The position numbers and the translations under genes are program-made. Below the pieces are notes generated by a model. The model was not told the origin of the DNA and did no database searches. It saw only the letters and a list, made by a program, of their open reading frames with translations. From an uncultured Lachnospiraceae bacterium (lineage in GTDB: Bacteria; Bacillota_A; Clostridia; Lachnospirales; Lachnospiraceae), in NCBI GenBank assembly GCA_947564305.1, contig CANOBT010000135.1, positions 1 to 14,958 on the forward strand: a DNA stretch of 14,958 bases, read 5' to 3'. Position 1 is the stretch's first letter; each line of letters begins with the position of its first letter. This document shows positions 1-5,954 of this stretch, in pieces.

Positions 1-2
1 CC

Positions 3-83
3 GGAGACTATACTGCCGAAAAATATAAACACGAAGAAACCGAACCTTCCGATGCAGAAATAAGGAAAATGTTTGGATTTTAG
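3..83 (+). pseudogene. C-terminal end of an unidentified protein, cut by the window edge
   Basis: A reading frame open from the first bases ends at a TAG at 81-83 and encodes 26 residues rich in Glu and Lys, ending DAEIRKMFGF. Its charged, ordered composition looks like the tail of a real protein; the other two forward frames look less protein-like over the same bases. It may belong to the same transposase debris as the next gene, but the fragment is too short to identify. No terminator follows it. Confidence 0.3.
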
Positions 84-192
84 TACCTTCTTCCTTTTTC
101 GCACCATATACAATCAGTTCAATCATAGAGCTTTCAAGTGATGTGATCCGGGAAATCGCACGTAAGTATACCCAAAGGGCATCCCGTAATGC

Positions 193-495
193 ATGCCCTG
201 GACAGGGCGGCCGGACTATCGTCCGACAAGGTATGAAAACGTGCAGAAAAGCATAGGTGCTATGATGAGAGAACCATTGATTCAAACAGAAGCAAAAACC
301 ATTTTAAATCGGGGAATAAGTCAAGGCATTAGTCAGGGCATTAGCCAGGGAATCAGTGAAGCAAAAAAAGAAATAGCACTTAAGATGTTGAACATGGGAA
401 AGCTGTCAGTCGGGGAAATTGCGGAATACTCTGCCCTTAGTGTGGCTGAAGTTAAGCAACTCGCAAAACTGCATACAGTACACGACAACAAATAA
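193..495 (+). pseudogene. Remnant of an Rpn-type (PD-(D/E)XK nuclease family) transposase, C-terminal tail only
   Basis: The 100-residue frame has the tail typical of clostridial Rpn/PD-(D/E)XK 'transposase' proteins. A low-complexity GISQ repeat (residues about 41-56) leads into an amphipathic EAKKEIALKMLNMGKLSV segment, then a helix-turn-helix-like ending (EIAEYSALSVAEVKQLAKL). Full-length members have about 250-300 residues with a nuclease domain ahead of this tail. Here nothing resembling that domain is present, and an in-frame stop (187-189) lies just before the ATG. The first 20 or so residues look unrelated to the family, and no convincing Shine-Dalgarno precedes the ATG. I read it as a decayed remnant rather than an expressed gene. 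A small expressed repeat-plus-HTH protein is possible but less likely. Confidence 0.55.
313..360 (+). repeat. Four tandem 12-bp units inside the Rpn-like remnant
   Basis: Four consecutive 12-bp units (such as ggcattagtcag) start at 313, 325, 337 and 349, with the outer two more diverged. They encode GISQ three times and then GISE. Such in-frame repeats are common in the hinge of Rpn-family proteins and vary in copy number by slippage. Confidence 0.8.
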
Positions 496-511
496 ATTGA
501 AATTAATTCCT

Positions 512-548
512 GAGCCATCTGGCAATAGATATATATCTCAGATGGCTC
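512..548. terminator. Bidirectional terminator between the Rpn-like remnant and the SRAP gene
   Basis: A perfect 10-bp inverted repeat, gagccatctg (512-521) and cagatggctc (539-548), has a 17-base AT-rich loop. On the + strand it is followed by ccttttc. It sits between the convergent 3' ends at 495 and 574, so it can serve both directions. Confidence 0.65.
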
Positions 549-573
549 CTTTTCATGTCAGGAACAAGCTCTG

Positions 574-1185
574 CTACTCATATTCCTGTTCCCGCCGAAG
601 ATCTGACGGAGTCTTATGAAACGCATACTCCGTAAATTTGTCATCATAAACCCACTCCTCCAATTCACCCTCATCCAGAACCAGCGGCATACGATTATGA
701 ACAGGGCTTACAGAAGCGTTCGCCTGTGTCGTAAGAATAATGAATCGCTCCTCATCCTGAAACCGGTTATAGAATCCCGCCATAAATAAAACCGGCCTGT
801 CCTCTCTGAAGAAAGTCACTTTATTCTTATCAGAATCCCACTCGTAAAAATGCCTGGCCGGGATCACGCATCGCCTGTGCAATACGCTTTCACGAAATGT
901 CTTCCGTTCCAGTGCCGTCTCTGCTCTGGCATTGATCAGAAGTCCTTTTTTCTGATACTGTGGGAATCCCCAGTGCATTTCTGTAAGTTCCAATGCCGGT
1001 GCATTTTCCGCTGCAGAACCTCCCGATAACGGATTTTTCTGCTGGCTGTGGTAAGTCAGAATACCAGCAGACTGAGAAGGGTAGATATCCCCTGTACGCA
1101 TTTTCTGCATCCGCAGATCTACTCCCCGGATTATCTGTTCAATTTCCCTGGCTGTCCCCTCATCTACATAGAACCTTCCGCACAT
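574..1185 (-). CDS. SRAP-domain protein (HMCES/YedK family), abasic-site DNA-protein crosslinker
   Basis: This 203-residue protein belongs to the SOS response-associated peptidase family. Known members covalently trap abasic sites in single-stranded DNA through an N-terminal cysteine, protecting the genome during replication. The protein begins MCGRFYV, so Cys2 becomes the free N-terminal residue after Met removal. Other family marks are Asn85 in INARAET, Glu115 in RHFYEWD and His163 in VHNRMPL, which match the known active-site Asn, Glu and His. Length is normal for the family. I chose this ATG because of the obligatory Cys2 and because an AAAGGAGAG site lies just upstream. The reading frame stays open upstream to a TTG at 1311, but that region is a metallophosphoesterase stub. 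Starting there would bury Cys2 and should abolish the crosslinking chemistry. Confidence 0.92.
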   Translation of the reverse strand: MCGRFYVDEGTAREIEQIIRGVDLRMQKMRTGDIYPSQSAGILTYHSQQKNPLSGGSAAENAPALELTEMHWGFPQYQKKGLLINARAETALERKTFRESVLHRRCVIPARHFYEWDSDKNKVTFFREDRPVLFMAGFYNRFQDEERFIILTTQANASVSPVHNRMPLVLDEGELEEWVYDDKFTEYAFHKTPSDLRREQEYE

Positions 1186-1311
1186 AATTTTCTCTCCTTT
1201 TCTTGTCGCAGAGTATCCATTCATTTCCTCCGCATCCGCAAATCCCCGGCAGTCCATCTTTGTATTCAGGTTCCCGTGGAAGAAATGCGGGTCTGCAATA
1301 TAATATCTCAA
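1186..1311 (-). pseudogene. N-terminal stub of a metallophosphoesterase, in frame with SRAP
   Basis: A TTG with a good AGGTGA site encodes RYYIADPHFFHGNLNTK and continues to about residue 31 (DAEEMN). This is the N-terminus of a calcineurin-like phosphoesterase, with the metal-binding D-x-H (Asp7, His9) and a downstream HGN. The rest of the enzyme, about 130-200 residues with the GNH and GH motifs, is missing. About 11 unrelated residues then join the stub in frame to the SRAP start. The likely history is a deletion of a phosphoesterase gene that preceded SRAP. Ribosomes starting at 1311 would read into SRAP as a fusion. Confidence 0.65.
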
Positions 1312-1387
1312 TTTATTTCACCTGCTTATCCTGTAATCTTGGCAATTTCTACTTTGATTGCTGTTATCTTTCACAATTAATAATCAT

Positions 1388-1416
1388 ATTGTATGTAATC
1401 AGGCAGGGAAAATCAA
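1388..1416 (-). promoter_or_regulatory. Candidate sigma-A promoter for the phosphoesterase stub and SRAP
   Basis: Reading the - strand, TTGATT (1411-1416) is followed after exactly 17 bases by TACAAT (1388-1393). It lies 77 bp upstream of the TTG at 1311 and about 200 bp upstream of the SRAP ATG. Both hexamers are good but imperfect matches to the consensus. Confidence 0.45.
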
Positions 1417-1478
1417 CTGCAGATTCTTCCAACTACAGAACTTGCCACTGGCGGCTTCCTCCATATGCTATGGCAAGT

Positions 1479-1517
1479 AAAAATTCCGGTCGAGGATTAA
1501 CCTTGGCCGGAATTTTT
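1479..1517 (-). terminator. Strong rho-independent terminator
   Basis: A 17-bp stem with two wobble pairs closes a 5-base loop. The arms are aaaaattccggtcgagg (1479-1495) and ccttggccggaattttt (1501-1517). On the - strand the stem ends in a run of five T, so it fits a terminator for the broken unit upstream (1552-1854). On the + strand the outer A/T pairs also give a T run, so it could act both ways. Confidence 0.7.
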
Positions 1518-1551
1518 CTTTTGCAGATCTGCGCCATATAAAACAGCGCAG

Positions 1552-1683
1552 TCAGACACATACATTTTGTTCTAACGATGGTATTTCCTTGTAATACTGT
1601 TTCAGAATGATGTCTGCTTTTTCCAAAAATTCCTTTCCGTCCATACTCTCCTGATAGACTTCCCACAATACACGTCTCTTTCT
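1552..1683 (-). pseudogene. Short broken reading frame, unidentified
   Basis: One - strand frame encodes 43 residues with clear coding character, including VLWEVYQES, then MDGKEFLEKADII and a KEIPSLEQN tail, ending at TGA (1552-1554). It has no good full-length start. A TGA lies directly upstream, while an ATG-AAG-AAA at 1679-1687 sits in the neighbouring frame, so a one-base frameshift would restore an N-terminus of MKK type. Inside it, an ATG at 1644 preceded by CAGGAG could give a 30-residue peptide. I do not recognise the family. It is either a frameshifted small gene or the tail of a larger deleted one, placed between a MerR-type promoter and a terminator. Confidence 0.4.
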
Positions 1684-1729
1684 TCATTTTAAATAACACA
1701 GAAAAAACACTCTGTCTTATTTACAATAC

Positions 1730-1769
1730 AAAATCCCAGCCTGACAATTCGGGATTAGGTTGGGATTTT
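1730..1769 (-). terminator. Hairpin in the leader of the broken unit, possible attenuator
   Basis: The arms aaaatcccagcct (1730-1742) and aggttgggatttt (1757-1769) form a 13-bp stem with one wobble pair and a 14-base loop. On the - strand it is followed by a loose T-rich stretch. It lies about 50-90 bases downstream of the predicted start of the MerR-type promoter and before the broken frame, where an attenuator or early terminator would be. Confidence 0.45.
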
Positions 1770-1823
1770 GCACCTTATATCTAGTAATCTGGAGTGACAA
1801 TATAATATTTTATTGTCATCTAA

Positions 1824-1854
1824 AGTATAAAGTTATCCCTAACGGTCAAGTCAA
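1824..1854 (-). promoter_or_regulatory. MerR-type promoter (19-bp spacer) with central dyad
   Basis: On the - strand, -35 TTGACT (1849-1854) and -10 TATACT (1824-1829) are separated by exactly 19 bases, the over-long spacing that MerR-family activators untwist. The spacer carries a dyad of the form TTnnCCnTaAnGGnnAA. It is nearly identical to the promoter of the TauE/SafE gene at 5775-5805, differing at four positions from the -35 to the -10. It is 27 bp beyond the GNAT stop and drives the broken unit at 1552-1683. Confidence 0.75.
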
Positions 1855-1880
1855 TACAAAAATAAAATTTATATTTAGAA

Positions 1881-2291
1881 TTATAGGTCTTTGGAAAAAT
1901 AGTAGTGTTTCCCTGTTATGGGATGCTCTTCATAAACGAACACTTCCTTAAATCCTTTCTTCTTATAGAATTTCGGTGCCTGAAACTCAAATGTATCTAA
2001 CAAAATGTGTTTGCACCCATATGTTTTAGCCTCAGCCTCTGCTTTTTGCAAAATATCACTCCCAATATTCTGTCTTCTTAAATCTTCCCTTACCCAAAGC
2101 AATTAAACCAACAACCATTTTCCTCTAAGAACCCCTGCCAGCCCTGCTATTATTTCATCTTTCTCATTCCTCATATAAATTCCAAGATCTTTAAACCCAG
2201 CTTTTTCAAAAAACATCTGGTTATAATCCTGCACTTTCTGATAAATGTATTCTTTTTCCCAGGTATTCCTATTATTTGTTACTTCTGTTTT
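1881..2291 (-). pseudogene. GNAT family N-acetyltransferase, inactivated by one in-frame stop
   Basis: Two halves in the same frame form one GNAT acetyltransferase of about 136 codons. The first half (2106-2291) ends RGKWLLV and the second resumes LLWVREDLRRQNIGSDIL, which holds the acetyl-CoA binding R/Q-x-x-G-x-G/A-type motif (RRQNIG) after the conserved LLWV strand. The C-terminal FYKKKGF is also typical. The break is a TAA at 2103-2105 where the family usually has Asp or Glu, so a single GAA to TAA change would explain it. I chose the GTG at 2289-2291, preceded by GGGAGAGG, rather than an ATG at 2336 that overlaps LysR. The gene lies 25 bp downstream of LysR and was probably in its operon. 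A re-start at the TTG (2102) could only give a truncated protein. Confidence 0.8.
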
Positions 2292-2316
2292 CACTTTCCT
2301 CTCCCTATACCGCCTT

Positions 2317-3216
2317 TTATAACATGATATTCTCAATGGTTTTTTCCCTCTGTTTAAACCATTTTAATACATAATCAATAAATTTTGCAGAAACCAGCGT
2401 CATATGTTCTTTGTTCGGATAAGCAATTCCAAGTATCCGATAATACTTTTTATGGAATGGCCTGATTTCAAATTGAAAATTTGCTCCTATAATATCCAGA
2501 AACAATCTTGGCAATATGCACACTCCAAATCCCAATTCCACATATTTCATAATAACAATATCATCATTAAAGATATATCTCGCATCGTTTTTCCTTATTT
2601 TCAAAGCCTTTAATATATCTCCAATCTCAAAATCTAATCCCTCCGAAGTGATTATGATATTTTCTTCCTTTAAATCCTGTATATCTATGGATTTTTGCAT
2701 TGCCAAAGGATGTCCTTTGGGCAATAATACAACCATTTCGTCTTTAATAATAGGAGTAAATACGAAATCTCTAGCTGCCATACTAGAAATAAATGCAAAA
2801 TCAATCGTTTTATTTTTTAGAGCATTTTGAAGATCATAAAAAGAACCCGCTATCATCTCATATCTGATATTAGGAAACTGCTCCCCAAATTCTTTGAAAA
2901 TGTCCGGAAGCCATTTTGTTGCAATCCGGGAAATACATCCCATCCTTATCATTCCCTGATCCAGTTCCCGGATGGATTCCGCATAGATCTTTATTTTTCT
3001 TTCCTCCTCAGCTATTGTTTTCAAGGATTCTATGATAGGTGCAACGCCTGGTAATGATTTTACCCCTGTCTTTGAGCGTTCAAACAATGTAATCCCCAGC
3101 ATCTCTTCATAATTTTTGATTGCCTGACTCACCGCTGATTGAGAATAATTAAGATGTTGTGCCGCTTTCGATAAATTTTCCGTCTCGCATACAGCACATA
3201 TAATTTCATAATTCAT
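2317..3216 (-). CDS. LysR-family transcriptional regulator
   Basis: The 299-residue protein has the standard LysR layout. An N-terminal winged helix-turn-helix (residues 1-60; NLSKAAQHLNYSQSAVSQAI as recognition region, then LGITLFERSKTGV) is followed by a periplasmic-binding-like effector domain (about 90-290; LLPKGHPLA at 164-172). LysR proteins bind DNA as tetramers and respond to small metabolites. The target is not known. The nearest candidates are its own promoter region and the divergent MerR gene, where palindromes of LysR type lie (3303-3332). The ATG at 3216 begins the HTH as expected; its Shine-Dalgarno (AGCAGGTAG) is moderate. The broken GNAT gene directly downstream suggests a formerly two-gene operon. 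Confidence 0.9.
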   Translation of the reverse strand: MNYEIICAVCETENLSKAAQHLNYSQSAVSQAIKNYEEMLGITLFERSKTGVKSLPGVAPIIESLKTIAEEERKIKIYAESIRELDQGMIRMGCISRIATKWLPDIFKEFGEQFPNIRYEMIAGSFYDLQNALKNKTIDFAFISSMAARDFVFTPIIKDEMVVLLPKGHPLAMQKSIDIQDLKEENIIITSEGLDFEIGDILKALKIRKNDARYIFNDDIVIMKYVELGFGVCILPRLFLDIIGANFQFEIRPFHKKYYRILGIAYPNKEHMTLVSAKFIDYVLKWFKQREKTIENIML

Positions 3217-3302
3217 TTTCTACCTGCTTTCGCTCATTTCTACTACGGCCTTATCATATCACATTATTATTTCAATGTAAAAACTTCTTATTTTTTTATA
3301 TC

Positions 3303-3332
3303 CATAAGTTTTGCTTATGTTATCTCAGATAA
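3303..3332. promoter_or_regulatory. Two adjacent palindromes between LysR and MerR genes
   Basis: cataag-ttttg-cttatg (3303-3319) is a perfect 6-bp inverted repeat with a 5-base spacer, and contains the T-N11-A form typical of LysR boxes. Immediately next to it ttatctcagataa (3320-3332) is a 13-bp perfect palindrome around one base. Both lie in the 189-bp divergent region, about 90-115 bp upstream of LysR and 75-100 bp upstream of MerR, so one regulator could control both genes here. Confidence 0.5.
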
Positions 3333-3380
3333 TTTTGGTTATCTACTCTAATAGTTTTTCAATTATAATAATAAAAGGAA

Positions 3381-3413
3381 ATGAAAGGCCACGTAATTAA
3401 AACATATGGATAA
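3381..3413 (+). other. Possible 10-codon leader ORF overlapping the MerR start
   Basis: ATG at 3381 opens a 10-residue frame (MKGHVIKTYG) that stops at 3411-3413, overlapping the MerR ATG (3406) by 8 bases. AAAAGGAA lies right before it, though the spacing is shorter than ideal. The MerR start itself lacks a close ribosome binding site, so coupling through this leader is conceivable. It may equally be chance. Confidence 0.2.
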
Positions 3414-4182
3414 ATCAAATTTGTTTTCAATCGGAGAATTTTCACGGCTCACAGGCGTAACTACTAAGGCTCTTAAATACTATGAAAGGAAAAATATCCT
3501 AAAACCAACATGGATCGATCCAGAAAGCGGATATCGTTACTATCGTCTTCAGCAAATCTATCAGCTTAATTTAATTGGGCTTTTCACTGATTTGGATATG
3601 TGTCTGAACCAGTTTTGTAATTATATAGATGAAAATTATCAACATGTTGACTATGCAAAAATACTGGAAGCCGGAAAATCTATTACAAAGGAAAGAATTC
3701 AGACTTTGGAGAATAAAATGAGATACATTGATTATCTAGAAAACAACACCAGACATCTTAACGGTAAAAACAATATCAGCACACGCCCTGTCTGGTTACT
3801 TCCTTGTGAAGGAACCCCAAATAAAAATAATATTGAAAAGGCAGTTAAAAAAATACTGCATGACACTACTATGTATGGACTGACGCTTACTCAGTCTTAT
3901 GGTTTACTTATGATTTGTAACGGCAATGAAAACCGGATCTATTACTTTGCAGATATAAAATTCCCTTCAAAAAAGCCAGTGATCCATGAAAACATTTTTT
4001 ATCTTCCACAAGGAAGTTACCACAGTATAGAACAAAAGGAATGGAATATTCATCTGGCGCCAAAGCTTTTTAAAAAGCTCTTTGCCATGAATTATGACAA
4101 AATCGTAATAGAGAGAGAACTCACATACAATATAGATTCACCATCGTATATATTAAGCTGCCTGCTGCCCCCTGAATCCTAA
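3406..4182 (+). CDS. MerR-family transcriptional activator with GyrI-like effector domain
   Basis: This 258-residue regulator has a MerR DNA-binding domain at residues 6-75 (FSIGEFSRLTGVTTKALKYY, then SGYRYYR in the wing). A coiled-coil dimerisation helix follows (about 85-118), then a C-terminal domain of about 135 residues resembling BmrR/GyrI-like ligand-binding folds. No conserved Cys pattern for metal sensing is visible, so an organic ligand or drug sensor is more likely. MerR proteins activate promoters with 19-20-bp spacers, and exactly such promoters occur at 5775-5805 (TauE/SafE) and 1824-1854. No 19-bp promoter is seen in front of its own gene. A YcxB-like gene follows after 45 bp and is probably co-transcribed. 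The start is supported by alignment with the family, not by a strong Shine-Dalgarno. Confidence 0.88.
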   Translation: MDKSNLFSIGEFSRLTGVTTKALKYYERKNILKPTWIDPESGYRYYRLQQIYQLNLIGLFTDLDMCLNQFCNYIDENYQHVDYAKILEAGKSITKERIQTLENKMRYIDYLENNTRHLNGKNNISTRPVWLLPCEGTPNKNNIEKAVKKILHDTTMYGLTLTQSYGLLMICNGNENRIYYFADIKFPSKKPVIHENIFYLPQGSYHSIEQKEWNIHLAPKLFKKLFAMNYDKIVIERELTYNIDSPSYILSCLLPPES

Positions 4183-4227
4183 ATCATTTTTTTACTATTA
4201 TTGACAAAACAACTTTAAGGAGATACT

Positions 4228-4794
4228 ATGATCATCAAATTTAAAATAGTAACTAACAGAGACAAAGCTATGATAAAAAGTTTTGTTGTGTTTTTAGACA
4301 ATATCAAACATCGCCATGTAACAATACGCTTGTGTATTATGGGAATACTTATGTTATCTGTTGTAATTTTTGTACCAGGAAATTTAATCGGGATTTTAAT
4401 TTTTTCAATTTTGGGTATATTATTTCTGTTTTTGGGTATATTTCGTCACAGTATTGCTACCGCCAAAATATATAAGACTATTTGTTCTGATACAGAAATT
4501 CTTATTAACACATATGTTTTTGAGGATAATGGATTGAGTGTTTACACTAATGAATCCTTGGAAAAAGCCGGTGGTTCCTACAAACAAATTGCTTCTTTCT
4601 ATGAAAACGAAAAAAACTTCTTTATCCTAATGAATGAAGATGAATTATATGTGCTTCCCAAAAAGGATTTTGTTATAGGTGATGTAGATGAATTCCGACA
4701 ATATATTGAAACCAAAATCTGTACTAAAGTCATATGGACTCCGGAAAAACCTGTAAACAAATTCAAAAAGTTGTTAAAAAGAAAGGGACTGTAA
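4228..4794 (+). CDS. YcxB-like membrane protein with two TM helices
   Basis: This 188-residue protein has two adjacent hydrophobic helices (about 33-50 and 53-72) separated by a Pro-Gly turn. A soluble C-terminal half includes a strand-rich pattern (YKQIASFYENEKNFFILMN, then YVLPKKDF) characteristic of the YcxB-like domain, in which a pleckstrin-like fold sits on the cytosolic side. Function of the family is unknown. AAGGAG at 4217-4222, 5 bases before the ATG, gives a firm start. Its 3' end overlaps the terminator hairpin shared with the convergent permease gene. Cotranscription with MerR suggests a linked role, perhaps in the same stress response, but this is inference. Confidence 0.7.
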   Translation: MIIKFKIVTNRDKAMIKSFVVFLDNIKHRHVTIRLCIMGILMLSVVIFVPGNLIGILIFSILGILFLFLGIFRHSIATAKIYKTICSDTEILINTYVFEDNGLSVYTNESLEKAGGSYKQIASFYENEKNFFILMNEDELYVLPKKDFVIGDVDEFRQYIETKICTKVIWTPEKPVNKFKKLLKRKGL

Positions 4795-4801
4795 TAGTCC
4801 C
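4785..4801 (-). terminator. Terminator between the YcxB-like gene and the TauE/SafE gene
   Basis: gggact-gtaat-agtccc forms a compact 6-bp stem. On the - strand it is followed by tttctttttaac, so it best terminates the permease transcript. On the + strand a weaker T-rich tract follows. The stem overlaps the last codons and stop of the YcxB-like gene. Confidence 0.6.
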
Positions 4802-4808
4802 CTTCCTT

Positions 4809-5690
4809 CTATTTATCGTTCTTCGCATCCTTAAAAAATGTAATTGATGTGTAAAGCATTACAACACAGATAATATATGTAAGCGTTGTAAGGTCAAAAC
4901 AATACTTCATGAGTAAGTATGCTGCAAGCGCACCCAATGAACCAAAAAATGCAAGATGAAGCGTTGCGTTCCGATCATATTTTCCTTCCTTTACAAATTT
5001 AGGAACAGATGCATTCATAAGAAATGCGCAGGATCCCATCATAATTGGGAAAGCAGCGCCGATGCTCATCCCAAGAATAGATATTAAAGCAGTACATGGT
5101 ATATAAAGCCCAAATCCAATCATCATAAGCGCTCCAAGGAAAAAATTTCCAATCATCCCTACTATCAATTTAATACCAGATAATGAAAGGGCTTCTCCTA
5201 CACCGCCAAATGGTCCCCATCCCTGCATTTTACAAACCATAACTGTCGCCAGTGCAAGAAGAGCGCATCCAAGGGCAATCCTAACGATTTTTACGTTCCA
5301 TCTACATACAATACTTGCACCGACATAAGCACCGACAACTGCAGCTGCAATCATGAGTACTAACGTTAATGGATCTATTTCTACAAATCCAAAAAATAAT
5401 AACGCCTCTACTGCCACCGGAAAAGTATCTCCCACATTAAGTGTACCTGGCATTGTTTCATCTTCAGATGATTTTGCCACTTTGAAACAAAATTGTGTAG
5501 TTGCAAAAGAACCGATTCCCCATGTGTCAAAAAAATTTGTAATGAAACCCGTAAAAGCAAGTGCTGCCCCTTTACGCTTGAGATTGATTTCATCTTTGTG
5601 TTTCCTCACATCCCGCAGCACAATAAGCAAAGACGTAAAAGTCCAAATGAGCAGTGCTGCACGCAACATAAAAAGCATGTTAATCTTCAT
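4809..5690 (-). CDS. TauE/SafE-family permease (sulfite/organic anion exporter type)
   Basis: This 293-residue integral membrane protein belongs to the TauE/SafE family, exporters or importers of sulfite, sulfonates and other small organic anions. The family's duplicated half-motif shows as FTGFITNFFDTWGIGSFATT in the first half and GMIGNFFLGALMMIGFG in the second. An extra N-terminal helix (about 6-25) and a short charged loop (RKHKDEINLKRK) precede the first repeat, making it longer than the common 250 residues. About eight hydrophobic segments are visible. I chose the ATG at 5690, 7 bases after AGGAGG. A TTG two codons upstream is only one base from that site. The gene stands alone, with its own MerR-type promoter and a shared terminator, so its expression probably follows an inducing ligand of the local MerR protein. 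Confidence 0.85.
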   Translation of the reverse strand: MKINMLFMLRAALLIWTFTSLLIVLRDVRKHKDEINLKRKGAALAFTGFITNFFDTWGIGSFATTQFCFKVAKSSEDETMPGTLNVGDTFPVAVEALLFFGFVEIDPLTLVLMIAAAVVGAYVGASIVCRWNVKIVRIALGCALLALATVMVCKMQGWGPFGGVGEALSLSGIKLIVGMIGNFFLGALMMIGFGLYIPCTALISILGMSIGAAFPIMMGSCAFLMNASVPKFVKEGKYDRNATLHLAFFGSLGALAAYLLMKYCFDLTTLTYIICVVMLYTSITFFKDAKNDK

Positions 5691-5722
5691 TTCCAATCCT
5701 CCTAGATTATTTTATTTTGTTA

Positions 5723-5760
5723 GATTTTTCTGTTGTACCCCGATATTAAACAGAAAAATC
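5723..5760 (-). promoter_or_regulatory. Stem-loop in the 5' leader of the TauE/SafE mRNA
   Basis: gatttttctgt (5723-5733) and acagaaaaatc (5750-5760) form a perfect 11-bp stem with a 16-base loop. It begins only a few bases after the predicted transcription start and ends about 32 bases before the start codon. No T run follows on the - strand, so it is not a terminator. A 5' stabilising stem or a control element is possible. Confidence 0.5.
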
Positions 5761-5774
5761 CTATCCTTAATAAA

Positions 5775-5805
5775 AGTATAAAGTTCACCCTAAGGGACAA
5801 GTCAA
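5775..5805 (-). promoter_or_regulatory. MerR-type promoter of the TauE/SafE gene
   Basis: On the - strand TTGACT (5800-5805) and TATACT (5775-5780) are separated by 19 bases with a central dyad TTnnCCCTAAGGGnnAA. Transcription should start near 5768, about 78 bases before the ATG at 5690. The over-long spacer makes the promoter weak alone and dependent on a MerR-type twist. The MerR gene at 3406-4182 is the natural candidate. Confidence 0.82.
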
Positions 5806-5860
5806 GATATTTTATCCTCAGCTTTTTAGACATAGACTGTAATTCTCTGATATTCAGAAA

Positions 5861-5874
5861 AATATTCGAATATT
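5861..5874. repeat. 14-bp perfect palindrome
   Basis: aatattcgaatatt is a perfect palindrome between the kinase terminator and the TauE/SafE promoter, 56 bp upstream of the latter's -35. It is AT-rich, so chance is plausible; an operator is the alternative. Confidence 0.3.
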
Positions 5875-5895
5875 ATCAAGGGAAGTTTTAACTAA

Positions 5896-5928
5896 AGAGA
5901 AAGCAATGGATTACCCACTGCTTTCTCT
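5896..5928 (-). terminator. Terminator of the kinase operon
   Basis: agagaaagca (5896-5905) and tgctttctct (5919-5928) form a perfect 10-bp stem, with a further aagttt/aaactt pairing outside (5883-5888 and 5932-5937). It lies 27 bp after the kinase stop, and on the - strand is followed by a T-rich tract. Confidence 0.65.
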
Positions 5929-5954
5929 CCAAACTTTATTATATTCTCACAATA

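Larger units (their letters stand above)
1312..1880. other. 569-bp stretch without an intact gene
   Basis: It contains the SRAP promoter candidate, a short inverted repeat cttgcca/tggcaag (1441-1447 and 1471-1477), a strong hairpin (1479-1517), a decayed - strand frame (1552-1683), a second hairpin (1730-1769) and a MerR-type promoter (1824-1854). Together they look like the shell of a transcription unit whose gene has been lost or reduced. I see no RNA gene or riboswitch of a class I recognise. Confidence 0.6.

Noticed and set aside
1..240. - strand open frame with protein-like stretch (LWVYLRAISRITSLESSMIE)
   Set aside because: It looks somewhat like coding sequence, but I could not place it in a family, it has no good start or ribosome site, and it lies opposite + strand remnants. 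It may be a fragment of an older gene.
313..360. Short regular repeats as a CRISPR array
   Set aside because: Units are 12 bp, directly tandem without spacers and in frame as GISQ codons, so this is a protein repeat.
1433..1699. 88-codon - strand frame beginning MLFKMKKETC
   Set aside because: It runs through the terminator hairpin and has no ordered composition; the better coding signal here is in the neighbouring frame (1552-1683). Only its MKK start may belong to a frameshifted gene.
4201..4206. TTGACA just before the YcxB-like gene
   Set aside because: Only 22 bases from the start codon with no -10 at a usable distance; better explained as chance within a short MerR-YcxB spacer.
5775..5805. 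Ordinary sigma-A promoter with poor spacing
   Set aside because: Both hexamers are strong and the 19-bp spacer holds a dyad that recurs at 1824-1854, which fits a MerR-type promoter better.
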